Part shown: positions 54,301 to 62,798 of the stretch, one piece after another | Position numbering within the stretch: position 1 is the first letter of the stretch | Layout: every line of letters begins with the position of its first letter | From: Bacillota bacterium | GTDB taxonomy: Bacteria; Bacillota; Clostridia; Peptostreptococcales; Anaerovoracaceae | Reading direction: 5' to 3' | Length of the DNA stretch: 64,000 nt | Assembly (NCBI GenBank): GCA_030525285.1 | Contig: JAUNFA010000001.1 | Coordinates: 62,001 to 126,000 of the forward strand | Notes under the pieces: generated by a model | The model's database searches: none | The model's input: the letters and a program-made list of their open reading frames with translations, nothing else | What the model was told of the DNA's origin: nothing | Position numbers and translations under genes: made by a program

Positions 54301-54573
54301 CTACTTTTCGTCAAATTCAATAGCCTGTCCGCATGCAGCACAGAAACATGCATTGTTTTCTCCATCTGCATAATGCAGGAAATGTCCGCAGGTAGGACAA
54401 AGCACCTCAGTAAGGCCGTCAATCTCCAGTTCTTCAACTACTACCGGAGCCTTGGGCATCTGCCTCTTAAGGGCGACAATTGAAATGTCCATAGTATGCT
54501 TGTATTCATCGCTGAGCAGATCATACACATTGTTAATATGTCTTACAGCTTCTTTTAAATCATTTACATCCAT
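54301..54573 (-). CDS. Small zinc-ribbon protein
   Basis: 90 residues, family not recognised. The N-terminal half is helical and charged (MDVNDLKEAVRHINNVYDLLSDEYKHTMDISIVALKRQ); the C-terminal half has CPTCGHFLHYAD ... ACFCAACGQAIEF, a CxxC...CxxC zinc ribbon. AAAGG precedes the ATG, and an extended -10 (TGGTATAAT, 54623-54631) lies upstream. Divergent from the GntR operon. May be a structural or nucleic-acid-binding module; nothing further can be said. Confidence 0.7.
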   Translation of the reverse strand: MDVNDLKEAVRHINNVYDLLSDEYKHTMDISIVALKRQMPKAPVVVEELEIDGLTEVLCPTCGHFLHYADGENNACFCAACGQAIEFDEK

Positions 54574-54667
54574 AATTCTACACCTTTCTGTATAACATAC
54601 CTCAACAACAATATATGTATGTATTATACCACACTCAAATAACGGTCAATCATTTTTTTAAATACTG

Positions 54668-54722
54668 TTGACAGTTCCCGTCATTAGTGTTAATGTATGG
54701 TTGTCTTAAGTGCTTAGGACAA
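54668..54722 (+). promoter_or_regulatory. Promoter and operator of the gntR-ABC operon
   Basis: TTGACA (54668-54673), 17 bases, TAATGT (54691-54696). Just downstream at 54701-54722 an inverted repeat TTGTCTTAAG / CTTAGGACAA (9 of 10 pairs) overlaps the predicted start of transcription. Its place and symmetry suit binding by the encoded YtrA-type GntR regulator, which would make the operon autoregulated. Confidence 0.72.
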
Positions 54723-54784
54723 TAGTTCACTGGAGGGGTGGGATTAGAAATTATAAGTTAAAGCATAAAGAAAGGGGGAGCTCC

Positions 54785-55147
54785 ATGGCTTGGAATTTAG
54801 ACGACAGCCGCCCGATATGGCCTCAGATTAAAGATATTCTCACTAGAGACATCTTATCTGGCAAATATGAAATGGGCGGTCATTTCCCAACGGTAAGAGA
54901 TTTGGCTGAGACCGCACAGGTTAACAGAAACACAATGCAGCGTGCTCTTAGTGAACTCGAAAACGACGGAATCATTATATCAAACAGAACTGCCGGTAGA
55001 ACGGTAACAACAGATGAAAAATTGCTGAGTGATATCAGGAAAAGCATCGCAGGGCAAAGCATTGAAACTTTTAAGAGCGAAATGGCTCAGCTTGGATTCA
55101 CTCTCGACGAAGTCATCGCTATGATGAAAGAAAATAACAAAGAGTAG
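54785..55147 (+). CDS. GntR family regulator, YtrA subfamily
   Basis: 120 residues. N-terminal winged helix (IWPQIKDILTRDILSGKYEMGGHFPTVRDLAETAQVNRNTMQRALSELENDG) with only a short helical C-terminus, as in the YtrA subfamily, which controls ABC transporter operons. ATG 54785 follows AGGGGGAG; the frame is open 25 codons earlier but those overlap the operator. ABC ATPase and permease genes follow immediately. Confidence 0.92.
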   Translation: MAWNLDDSRPIWPQIKDILTRDILSGKYEMGGHFPTVRDLAETAQVNRNTMQRALSELENDGIIISNRTAGRTVTTDEKLLSDIRKSIAGQSIETFKSEMAQLGFTLDEVIAMMKENNKE

Positions 55148-55159
55148 GGGAATATTAAC

Positions 55160-55900
55160 ATGAACACACCAAACATTATTGAATGTCAGCAACTGACAAA
55201 AGTTTTTCCCGGCAAGATTGCTCTTGACGATGTCAATCTTCATGTAGGAAGAGGCAAAATCGTAGGTCTTCTCGGTCCTAACGGAAGCGGCAAAACCACA
55301 CTTATCAAAGTCCTCAACGGGCTTATCAGACCTACAAACGGTCACGTTACTATCGACGGCTATGAGCCCGGTGTCTACACCAAATCAATCGTAAGCTACC
55401 TTCCGGATCGCGAATACTTTGCTAAATGGATGAAGGTAAAGGATGCATTTGATTTTTTCAGTGATTTCTATGCAGATTTTGACAGAAAAAAGGCAACCGA
55501 AATGTGCCAGCTTCTCGGAATAACTGAGGATATGCATATTAAGGAAATGTCCAAGGGCACTAAAGAAAAGGTTGAACTGATTCTGGTAATGAGCCGCAAG
55601 GCCCAGCTCTATCTGCTGGACGAACCTATCGGTGGTGTTGACCCTGCTGCAAGGGATTACATTCTCAATACTATAATCAACAACTATAACGAGGAAGGTA
55701 CCGTAATAATATCGACACACCTTATTGCCGATATAGAGAAGGTTCTCGACGAGATCATCTTTATCAGAAATGGCAAAATCGTAAGACATCAGAATGTAGA
55801 AGAGATAAGAGAAATCGAGGGTAAGTCTGTAGAAGATGTATTCAAGGATACATTCAGACTCACACTTAATTATGAGGGGGAATACAGATATGATCGCTAA
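55160..55900 (+). CDS. ABC transporter ATP-binding protein
   Basis: 246 residues. Walker A GPNGSGKTT (about residues 39-47), signature MSKGTKEKVELIL (a variant of LSGGQ), Walker B LYLLDEPIGGVD, and H-loop ISTHL. This is the type paired with GntR/YtrA regulators and single permeases that often respond to cell-wall stress. The gene begins 12 bases after gntR and overlaps the permease gene by 11 bases. Confidence 0.93.
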   Translation: MNTPNIIECQQLTKVFPGKIALDDVNLHVGRGKIVGLLGPNGSGKTTLIKVLNGLIRPTNGHVTIDGYEPGVYTKSIVSYLPDREYFAKWMKVKDAFDFFSDFYADFDRKKATEMCQLLGITEDMHIKEMSKGTKEKVELILVMSRKAQLYLLDEPIGGVDPAARDYILNTIINNYNEEGTVIISTHLIADIEKVLDEIIFIRNGKIVRHQNVEEIREIEGKSVEDVFKDTFRLTLNYEGEYRYDR

Positions 55901-56717
55901 ACTTACCAAATATGAATTCCGTTCCAGCATCAAGCTTATGTCAATGATCTGGGGCGCACTGATAGTAGTTTCAATACTTTTCGCCATTACTGAAGGCATA
56001 ACTAATGCCCGCACACTGTCAACAACCGCTGACGTAGTAGAAACAAGCAGGTTCGGTCTTTACGATATTCTCACAACAACAACCATAATGCTTTATTCAC
56101 TTATAGCCTGTGCCATCGTAGTAATCACAGTATTAATAATAATTCAAAGATTCTACAACAGTCTTCTGGGCGACGAGGGATATCTGATCAATACGCTTCC
56201 CGTAAAAATGTGGCAGATTATCACGTCCAAGGGTATTGCTGCAACGTGTCTGGTAATCATGTCCTTCATTGTCGGTATCATATCCATAATGATAATGGCT
56301 CACGCCAGCATGTTTAACGTATTCAAGGAACTTGCAGAAATGATTTCAAAAGATCCGATGATCATACTGATTGTTATCGAAATAATATTCGTATGCGTTC
56401 TCGGAGTTATTAAGTCGGTCTATCAGATCTATGCGTCAATTGCAATCGGACAGCTGGTTAACAGACACCGTGTACTTTCTTCAATCGGATCATACATCGG
56501 AATCAGCATTGCCCTTACAATTATCGCATCTGTTCTCTTCTCTCTTTTATCCGGACTGGGAATTGTTGAGAAGCTATACTTCATGATGGAGCCGCTTAGT
56601 GACCTTAATAGTTTCCATCTGGTAATACTGGGAATCGCTCTCCTTGAAATAATTCAGATTGTTCCTTTCCACATTGTCAGCGAAAGAATACTGTCCTGTA
56701 AGCTCAATCTGTTATAA
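55890..56717 (+). CDS. ABC transporter permease
   Basis: 275 residues from ATG 55890 (GAGGGGG upstream), overlapping the ATPase gene end. Six hydrophobic segments in the ABC-2 style (for example LMSMIWGALIVVSILFAITEG, TIMLYSLIACAIVVITVLIIIQ, GIAATCLVIMSFIVGIISIMIM). GDEGYLINTLPVKMWQIITSK between TM2 and TM3 resembles the coupling segment of ABC-2 permeases. Substrate unknown, possibly an antimicrobial peptide or lipid-linked intermediate by family context. Confidence 0.88.
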   Translation: MIAKLTKYEFRSSIKLMSMIWGALIVVSILFAITEGITNARTLSTTADVVETSRFGLYDILTTTTIMLYSLIACAIVVITVLIIIQRFYNSLLGDEGYLINTLPVKMWQIITSKGIAATCLVIMSFIVGIISIMIMAHASMFNVFKELAEMISKDPMIILIVIEIIFVCVLGVIKSVYQIYASIAIGQLVNRHRVLSSIGSYIGISIALTIIASVLFSLLSGLGIVEKLYFMMEPLSDLNSFHLVILGIALLEIIQIVPFHIVSERILSCKLNLL

Positions 56718-56750
56718 TATCACCAGAAGATATGAACGGAGGGAAAACAT

Positions 56751-57317
56751 ATGAGTCTTGATAACATAAGAAAAGACATTGATGCCATAGATTCGCAGAT
56801 TAGAGAACTTATCATGAAAAGGCTTGACTGTTCGAAGCGTGTCGTCCAATCCAAAATTGAAGATGGCAATTATGTAATACATCGGCCTGACAGAGAAGCT
56901 GCGATACTCAAAAGACTGGGGAATGGAATCCCTGAAGACCGCAAAGACGGCTATCTGGCAGTTGTTCGCAAAATCACCGAAACCAGCAGAATGTATCAAT
57001 ACGGCATTCTCTACGATAGAATGAATGAGCTTTTCCTTCCTCTTGCAGAGGGAATCCACATTTCTTCTGACTGCAAGAAAGTTGTCATCGCGCTCTCAAT
57101 ACCGGACATTCCCAATGGGATTGCATCAATTTTAAGCATGATTGGTGACTACGGCTACAACCTGTCCGACCTCAGCCTTCTGAATCATTCCGAAGATAAA
57201 GGTTCCGCAGAGTTCCGGCTTACCATTCAATGTAATCTCAATGAAGACGAGGCTCGCAAGCTCATGGTTCAGCTTTCCTCCGAAGGTGACGACTTCAGAA
57301 TTATCGAAGCTAACTGA
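56751..57317 (+). CDS. Chorismate mutase (AroQ) fused to ACT domain
   Basis: 188 residues. Residues 1-85 are an AroQ helical domain: SLDNIRKDIDAIDSQIRELIMKRLDCSKRVVQSK, with the Arg, Lys and Glu positions of the PheA mutase domain. Residues 100-188 form an ACT-type domain (VVIALSIPDIPNGIASILSMIGDYGYN ... FRLTIQCNL), expected to sense an aromatic amino acid. The prephenate dehydratase module that lies between these two in P-proteins is missing. GGAGG before the ATG. Followed by a bidirectional terminator. Confidence 0.88.
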   Translation: MSLDNIRKDIDAIDSQIRELIMKRLDCSKRVVQSKIEDGNYVIHRPDREAAILKRLGNGIPEDRKDGYLAVVRKITETSRMYQYGILYDRMNELFLPLAEGIHISSDCKKVVIALSIPDIPNGIASILSMIGDYGYNLSDLSLLNHSEDKGSAEFRLTIQCNLNEDEARKLMVQLSSEGDDFRIIEAN

Positions 57318-57334
57318 CACGTATCCGCCATGTA

Positions 57335-57381
57335 AAAAACGCAGGGAGAAGTCGGAGAATCCGATAATCCCTGCGTTATTT
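57335..57381. terminator. Bidirectional terminator between convergent genes
   Basis: AACGCAGGGA / TCCCTGCGTT with an inner TCGGA/TCCGA stem; TTATTTTG follows on the plus strand and TTTTTTAC on the minus strand. It serves both the chorismate mutase and the MazG-like gene. Confidence 0.88.
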
Positions 57382-57391
57382 TGCATCTACA

Positions 57392-58285
57392 TTAAAGTTC
57401 TGTATATTTCAGGCTGTTGCCCCTGGCTTTTTGGGCTGGATATTTAGCAGCATTAATCGCCATCTTGCGGAGCATCTCCTCCTTAATATTGATATTCGCT
57501 CTGTCTGCCAGCATGATACAATACATCATAACATCCGAAAGTTCTTCGCTGACTCTCTGTCTGTCAAATTTATCACCCCACTGGAAACATTCAAGCAGTT
57601 CCCCGGACTCAATGGTAATGGATTTCGCCAGATTTTCAGGGGTATGAAACTTGTCCCAGTCACGTTCCTTGTTAAATTCTCTGATTTTATCCCTGACCTC
57701 TTTGATATCCCAGTCAGTTACCTCGCTGATACCGCCGTTGTCCTGAAGAATTTTGGCTATCTTTTCCGATGGGTTGAATTCAAGGAACCTTCCCGGACCC
57801 TTCTCATCATTCTTAAACTCGCTCACATAATTCTGCACATAAATCACATCATCCATTTTTACTGCAGCGCGCATTACGGCCACTTTGCCGTTAGGAACCT
57901 TTTTGAGAAGAGCTACCAGCTTCCCGTCTGATGCGTTTTTGTAAAGGTTGCAGATATCATCTACTATTTCATCGTTATATTCATCGAGTCCGTCGGTCTC
58001 TGCAATGACAAAGAGTCTGCACATAAGGAAATATATTCCGTAAACACTGTTATGTGTGGCCTCAAAATCAGAGTATTCTTCATAAGTTTCAAGCTCCACC
58101 TTGGGATTCTTATCAATAAGACTTCTGTTATGAACTGTGTACGTCCATGTGTCATCCTCATCATTGTTTCTGACAGCGGCAATATATTTCTCGCTTTTGT
58201 CATCCATCTCCAGCATTACCTGACCCATGTTCGCAATGCCGTGTTCACGCTCAATATTTTCTGTTTCTATCCAAACAAATCTCAT
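57392..58285 (-). CDS. MazG-like nucleotide pyrophosphohydrolase with N-terminal extension
   Basis: 297 residues. The C-terminal 110 residues (from about 188) form an all-alpha NTP pyrophosphatase of dCTPase/MazG type: KERDWDKFHTPENLAKSITIESGELLECFQW with the ESGEL metal helix, then EELSDVMMYCIMLADRANI. Residues 1-185 are an extra domain without a recognised family (IETENIEREHGIANMGQVML ... LFVIAETDGLDEYNDEIVDD). It is the last gene of a four-gene minus-strand unit with a Nudix hydrolase; both enzymes remove unwanted nucleotides. GGGAGA precedes the ATG. Confidence 0.85.
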   Translation of the reverse strand: MRFVWIETENIEREHGIANMGQVMLEMDDKSEKYIAAVRNNDEDDTWTYTVHNRSLIDKNPKVELETYEEYSDFEATHNSVYGIYFLMCRLFVIAETDGLDEYNDEIVDDICNLYKNASDGKLVALLKKVPNGKVAVMRAAVKMDDVIYVQNYVSEFKNDEKGPGRFLEFNPSEKIAKILQDNGGISEVTDWDIKEVRDKIREFNKERDWDKFHTPENLAKSITIESGELLECFQWGDKFDRQRVSEELSDVMMYCIMLADRANINIKEEMLRKMAINAAKYPAQKARGNSLKYTEL

Positions 58286-58302
58286 ATATGTTCTCCCGTT
58301 AC

Positions 58303-58803
58303 TTACTCAAAAACTTGTCTGATACTGTCATAATGGAGGAAAATCCCCTCCTTCGCCAGCTTTTTTATCTGTCCGGCATCTGCCAGCATGAAATCATCAG
58401 CCTCTTTCTCCTGAAGTTTCACGTCGCTTTCGTCAAAATCCATGATGAACTTATAAATATCGACGAAATAGTTGTCACCCTCTCCCGGATTCTCGCGATG
58501 GTATGTGAATACATATCCTCCCTCAGCCCCGCTTACATCAAGGCCCGTCTCCTCAAGGACTTCTCTTCTTACAGCTTCCGATGACTTTTCGCCTGCCATT
58601 ACAGCACCACCTGATACTTCCCACCAGCCTGGTGCCCATGCCTTGTTCATAACACGTCTGGTAATCAGATATCGTCCATCTCTGCGTGATATTACTCCCA
58701 GCACGGTAAGATGATACTCGTCATCTGCCAGATTCCAGTCATTCTTTTTCATGGTGCGTCCCGTCAGCTTCTTGTTCTTATCGTAGATATCCCAGTATTC
58801 CAT
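58303..58803 (-). CDS. Nudix hydrolase
   Basis: 166 residues. The full Nudix box GX5EX7REUXEEXGU is seen (GGAVMAGEKSSEAVRREVLEETGLD, about 60-84). The N-terminus YWDIYDKNKKLTGRTMKKND is that of the IDI/YfcD-like Nudix proteins that handle pyrophosphate-linked substrates. AAGGTGA precedes the ATG, ten bases after the upstream gene. Located with a MazG-like gene. Confidence 0.92.
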   Translation of the reverse strand: MEYWDIYDKNKKLTGRTMKKNDWNLADDEYHLTVLGVISRRDGRYLITRRVMNKAWAPGWWEVSGGAVMAGEKSSEAVRREVLEETGLDVSGAEGGYVFTYHRENPGEGDNYFVDIYKFIMDFDESDVKLQEKEADDFMLADAGQIKKLAKEGIFLHYDSIRQVFE

Positions 58804-58812
58804 GTTATCACC

Positions 58813-59379
58813 TTATCCCAGTGCAATAGTCACGCCAATATTAAACATGGCCTGAACGAAGCCGTGAAGGATTTCTTCTTCCAGAACTCTCTCACCCGCG
58901 GTTCGCTTAGCAAGAAAAACGCCCTGACTTGCTACTGTATCCAGATACTTTTTCTTATCTGAACCCGGTTTAGCATCTACGTTTTCACATGCCATCTGAT
59001 ACGCGTCGTATGCCTTGAAGAGTCCGTTAAGATCATTTACTTCATCATCTGTAAAATGTCCCAGAGTCTTCCCTTTCTGCTTCTGAGTGAAGATTGTCAT
59101 CATACCCGCACCCATAGCGTGTACACCCATAACCATAAGGAATGTGTCCGGCTGAGCCTGGCGAAGAACCGTAATCTGTTCCTCATTCATGTGTGAATCA
59201 TAAAGGGTTGCCAGAATTCCTCTATCGTCATAAATAAATTTCATCTGCGGTTCTTTGATAACCTTAGCCTCATATAATCTGCCGATAATATCTGTCATTA
59301 TGGTCTCATTCACCTTCCACTGAAGTGATTCGGAGTTCGCTGATTCTTCCGGATTAGGTACTACTTTTAAATCTGTCAT
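58813..59379 (-). CDS. Hypothetical protein, 188 residues
   Basis: No recognised family. Mostly helical; starts TDLKVVPNPEESANSESLQW, contains IYDDRGILATLYDSHMNEEQ and a Met/Gly-rich hydrophobic stretch (TFLMVMGVHAMGAGMMTIF, about 85-105), and ends GFVQAMFNIGVTIALG. No signal peptide. ATG 59379 follows AGAGGAA. It precedes the Nudix gene and follows another unknown gene; perhaps cytosolic partners. Confidence 0.7.
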   Translation of the reverse strand: MTDLKVVPNPEESANSESLQWKVNETIMTDIIGRLYEAKVIKEPQMKFIYDDRGILATLYDSHMNEEQITVLRQAQPDTFLMVMGVHAMGAGMMTIFTQKQKGKTLGHFTDDEVNDLNGLFKAYDAYQMACENVDAKPGSDKKKYLDTVASQGVFLAKRTAGERVLEEEILHGFVQAMFNIGVTIALG

Positions 59380-59428
59380 TATTCTGTTCCTCTTTCTTAA
59401 TTTCATTTATGTCAACTGGCAGTGAATG

Positions 59429-59923
59429 TTATTCAACCACTACCCCTGCAATGGCACTGTCGATTTCCTCCGCAAGTTCACGGAGCACCTGCCCCATTGC
59501 AGCTACAATCTCTTCTTCTGTGTATTCGCCGTTAAAGCAGATTACCTCTGCTATGACTTCGTTGTCGAATTTGTCCAGATATGGTGAATCCTTCGCCGAT
59601 TTGCCCTCCAAATCATATGTGGCATTGTCATCATATTCACCCATCTTGCGTGTTGCTGCCTGCTCATCAAGAAATACTCTCACCAGCATTGCCTGAGCTC
59701 TTGTCTTAGCTTCTCTGATTATGTCTTCCTTGCCCGGGTTGTTTATCATTAAAGTATTCGCCATGCTAACCGTCAGATATCCCATATTGAGACAGTCATA
59801 CATGTACTTGAAATATACCATTTCAGGTTTTTTCTCAGTAAGCTTAATGGTTGCATTTTCGCTCATGTTCTTGCACATGTTATATATGAGTCCGTACAAA
59901 TTGTTTTCGTTGAATTTCGTCAT
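59429..59923 (-). CDS. Hypothetical protein, 164 residues
   Basis: No recognised family. The sequence begins TKFNENNLYGLIYNMCKNMS and ends in an acidic helical region (YTEEEIVAAMGQVLRELAEEIDSAIAG). ATG 59923 follows GGAGG with good spacing; an upstream in-frame start lacks one. First gene of the operon with the 188-residue protein, Nudix and MazG-like genes. No membrane segments. Confidence 0.7.
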   Translation of the reverse strand: MTKFNENNLYGLIYNMCKNMSENATIKLTEKKPEMVYFKYMYDCLNMGYLTVSMANTLMINNPGKEDIIREAKTRAQAMLVRVFLDEQAATRKMGEYDDNATYDLEGKSAKDSPYLDKFDNEVIAEVICFNGEYTEEEIVAAMGQVLRELAEEIDSAIAGVVVE

Positions 59924-60060
59924 TCCACATACCTCCATATCGTACTATTATACCACTTCTTTACTGTTTCTAACAAAGAATATAATCTGTACTGCTGTCA
60001 TACATTGTATGATATACTTTTATTGTAAATTACACTACCCAATATTAAGGAGTTTTCATT

Positions 60061-60984
60061 ATGAATCCGAAAAAATATACTACATCAAACGGAACAACTC
60101 TTCAATACTACTGCAAAGGTTCTGCAGGACCTAAGCTTGTAATGCTTCATGCTCAGGGCACATCCTCAAAATCCTTTGAAGATGTGGCAGATGTTCTGTC
60201 AAGAGGAATGCAGGTATACTTAATCGACTGTCCTGGTCACGGAGGAAGCAGTAAGGACCCTTCCCTCTATACCCTTGCAGGATGCGGAGACGCTATTCTG
60301 GAACTTATCACTAATGAGATAGGCGGTCCTATTGCTCTTCTGGGACACTCATCCGGAGGTCTTATAGCTGCTTACATCGCTTCCAAATCCGTTCTGTGCG
60401 CGCGACTTATACTTGAAGATGCTCCACTGTTTTCCTGCGTCGGCGAAAGACGAAAGCAGATGTATAATTATGTAGATCTTTCCACAGTGTGCCACAATTA
60501 TCTGGCATCAGGAAGTGACGATGACTTCGTCCTGTACTATTTTGAAAATCAGTACGCGTGGAACTTTTTCCCTGAAAAGACACGTGAGAAAACCCGAAAA
60601 AAATTCATCGCCAGCGCTCGTAAGAGCAGAGCAAAGCATCCATCAAAGGATCTTAAGGTAATGTTCTGGCCTGGTGAGGCTTTTATCGGCATGAATGATT
60701 ACGATCCCAGATTCGGTGAAGCTTTCTATACTGATTCATTTAACGAAGGTATAGACTACGAGAAACTTCTTGGAGGAATAAAGTGTCGTACCCTGTTCAT
60801 GAAAGCAACCTGCAAAAGGGGAGAAGATGGTATTTTCCAGGGAGCTCTGACTGATGAAGAGCTGGAGCATGTACTTGAGTGCATACCTCGTGTCGAAGCA
60901 GAACATTTTCACTGTGGTCATGGTATTCACGTCGATAGAAACGGGGATTTTAACAGAAGCATCAAAAGCTTTATAATGAAATAA
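60061..60984 (+). CDS. Alpha/beta hydrolase
   Basis: 307 residues. The nucleophile elbow is GHSSGG with Ser97; the oxyanion region is VMLHAQGTSSKSF, and DCPGHGGSSKDPS follows the usual HG-like strand. A late His in AEHFHCGHGIH completes the triad, and Asp in EDAPLF or later may serve as acid. Cytosolic hydrolase, substrate unknown. GGAG precedes the ATG; no close partner on the same strand. Confidence 0.88.
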   Translation: MNPKKYTTSNGTTLQYYCKGSAGPKLVMLHAQGTSSKSFEDVADVLSRGMQVYLIDCPGHGGSSKDPSLYTLAGCGDAILELITNEIGGPIALLGHSSGGLIAAYIASKSVLCARLILEDAPLFSCVGERRKQMYNYVDLSTVCHNYLASGSDDDFVLYYFENQYAWNFFPEKTREKTRKKFIASARKSRAKHPSKDLKVMFWPGEAFIGMNDYDPRFGEAFYTDSFNEGIDYEKLLGGIKCRTLFMKATCKRGEDGIFQGALTDEELEHVLECIPRVEAEHFHCGHGIHVDRNGDFNRSIKSFIMK

Positions 60985-61058
60985 TCCCGAATTTCCCCTA
61001 ATGCAACGCCAAAATCAGGGTTATTCAGGATTTTATGATTATAATGCAAAAAATAAAC

Positions 61059-61110
61059 TACCGGGAGAATGATTGCGGTTTAATCTTCATCTCCCGGTAT
61101 TGTTATTTAA
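61059..61110. terminator. Bidirectional terminator
   Basis: TACCGGGAGA / TCTCCCGGTA, 21-base loop. TTGTTATTT follows on the plus strand and TAGTTTATTTTTTG on the minus strand. It lies between convergent alpha/beta hydrolase and thrH. Confidence 0.85.
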
Positions 61111-61122
61111 CGATTCATGTTT

Positions 61123-61731
61123 TTACAGAGCTGCCTTAATCGCTTCAAGCAGTTCGTCGTATTCTTCATATGCAGGAATGTCCGGATATTCAGCTTTGAT
61201 TGCGTCTGTTGACTTGAAAAGGAATCCTGCCTTGCTTGCCTGAATCATCTCCAGGTCATTATGGCTGTCACCACTTGCGATTGTTTCAAATCCACATGAC
61301 TGAAGAGCTTTGACTGTAGTCAGCTTGGAATGGGCACATCTCATTCTGTGGCCTGTAATTGTGCCATCCTCTGCAACATCAAGAGTATTGCAAAAGAGTG
61401 TAGGCCATCCCAGTTTCTTCATGAGAGGCTGTCCGAACTGTGTGAATGTATCGCTGAGAACGATTACCTCTGTAATCTGTCTAAGCTCATCCAGAAATTC
61501 CTTAGCTCCTGGAATAGGATCAATCCTGCTGATTGTTTCCTGAATCTCCTTAAGTCCAAGTCCATGCTCTCTAAGAATGTCAATTCTGTATCTCATGAGC
61601 TTATCGTAATCAGGCTCATCTCTTGTGGTTCTCTTAAGTTCTTCAATGCCTGTTTCCTCTGCGAAGGCAATCCAGATCTCCGGTACCAGTACGCCTTCCA
61701 TATCAAGGCATATGACGTTTAAATTGCTCAT
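61123..61731 (-). CDS. thrH: ThrH-type phosphoserine phosphatase / homoserine phosphotransferase
   Basis: 202 residues, HAD superfamily. Motif I is LDMEGVLVPE (Asp10, Glu12 in place of the usual second Asp, typical of ThrH), motif II LSDTFTQF, motif III Lys in HSKLTTVKAL, motif IV SGDSHNDLEM. ThrH can hydrolyse phosphoserine and transfer phosphate to homoserine, linking to threonine or serine synthesis. ATG 61731 follows AGGAGA. Confidence 0.92.
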   Translation of the reverse strand: MSNLNVICLDMEGVLVPEIWIAFAEETGIEELKRTTRDEPDYDKLMRYRIDILREHGLGLKEIQETISRIDPIPGAKEFLDELRQITEVIVLSDTFTQFGQPLMKKLGWPTLFCNTLDVAEDGTITGHRMRCAHSKLTTVKALQSCGFETIASGDSHNDLEMIQASKAGFLFKSTDAIKAEYPDIPAYEEYDELLEAIKAAL

Positions 61732-61939
61732 AACTATTCTCCTTTTCATGATATATTAGTTCATAATATCATAAGCACTGAACCATTTCAACGACTCCCT
61801 TTGTTATGCACACCGGATTTTGCAGACTTTATCCAACTCTCCCCTAAAGGGCAATAGTTGTTTTTTAATTGCTCCATGTTATAATTGTTGTATTAGTTAT
61901 TATCCTGTGCAGATAATGACAGCAAGGAGTATTTTGATT

Positions 61940-62311
61940 ATGGCAGATATGAATAACCGTAACGAACAAGTAAGAATAGTACAGGAAACCGTTGCAGGTA
62001 AAGAGATTACTCTTGCCCACGTTATCGGCGGTCCTGCTCCCATTGTATATACCAAGCTGGGACTTAATCCACAGATTGACTACAGCACTTCAGCCATAGG
62101 CATAATGAACATGACACCTATGGAGTCAGTAGTAATCGCTTCTGATATCGCAGTCAAAAGCGGTGATATTTATCTGGGTTTCGCTGACAGATTTTCAGGC
62201 ACTCTGATTATTACCGGCGAACTGGCCGCTGTCGAAAATGCAATTCAGGAAGTAGTCAGATATTTCCGTGACGATTTAGGATATGTATCATGTCCTATAA
62301 CCAAGAGGTAA
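61940..62311 (+). CDS. EutS/PduU-type bacterial microcompartment shell protein, copy 1
   Basis: 123 residues, circularly permuted BMC-H fold of the EutS/PduU class. QETVAGKEITLAHVIGGPAP near the start, then AIGIMNMTPMESVVIASDIAVKSGDIYLGFADRFSGTLIITGELAAV is the BMC pore and lateral contact region. Forms hexamers in the shell of ethanolamine or propanediol compartments. ATG 61940 follows AAGGAG. Followed by a paralogue four bases later and by EutP; no other shell or enzyme genes are in the window. Confidence 0.92.
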   Translation: MADMNNRNEQVRIVQETVAGKEITLAHVIGGPAPIVYTKLGLNPQIDYSTSAIGIMNMTPMESVVIASDIAVKSGDIYLGFADRFSGTLIITGELAAVENAIQEVVRYFRDDLGYVSCPITKR

Positions 62312-62315
62312 AATC

Positions 62316-62750
62316 ATGACCGAACGTATGGACCGAGACAGTGTTCTTTACAGAATATATGGCAGAGCAATCGAACGGGCGAAGACCGGTTCGGGGCAGA
62401 TACGTTCAGTTCAGGTAACCACTCCCGGTAAGGAGATTACTTTGGCTCACGTTATCGGCTCTCCGGAACACGAGGTTTACGAAAACCTTGCCCTCGAAAT
62501 AGGATTTCACGAAGGTTTCAAGCATCACGGAGCCATGGGCATCATAAACATCACCCCGCCTGAATCCTCTATTATTGCAGCTGATATTGCTGTTAAGGCA
62601 GGCGACATTGATGTCGGATTCATGGACAGATTCAGCGGTACTCTGATTATTACAGGACCTCGCGCTGATGTAAATGAAGCCATGAGAGACAATCTCGATT
62701 ATTTTGAAAAGGTTCTCAAATATCGCGTATGCGAAATTTCACAGTTATAG
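62316..62750 (+). CDS. EutS/PduU-type shell protein, copy 2 with N-terminal extension
   Basis: 144 residues. The core TTPGKEITLAHVIGSP ... GAMGIINITPPESSIIAADIAVKAGDIDVGF ... DRFSGTLIITG parallels copy 1 closely. An N-terminal extension of about 28 residues (MTERMDRDSVLYRIYGRAIE) is longer and more charged than in the first copy and could be an amphipathic targeting or pore-plug helix. AGAGGT precedes the ATG. Likely mixed hexamers or shell facet tuning. Confidence 0.9.
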   Translation: MTERMDRDSVLYRIYGRAIERAKTGSGQIRSVQVTTPGKEITLAHVIGSPEHEVYENLALEIGFHEGFKHHGAMGIINITPPESSIIAADIAVKAGDIDVGFMDRFSGTLIITGPRADVNEAMRDNLDYFEKVLKYRVCEISQL

Positions 62751-62798
62751 ACCTGCTACAGTTTAACGGCGCAACATTAAGAAAGGAGGCAGGGTCCC

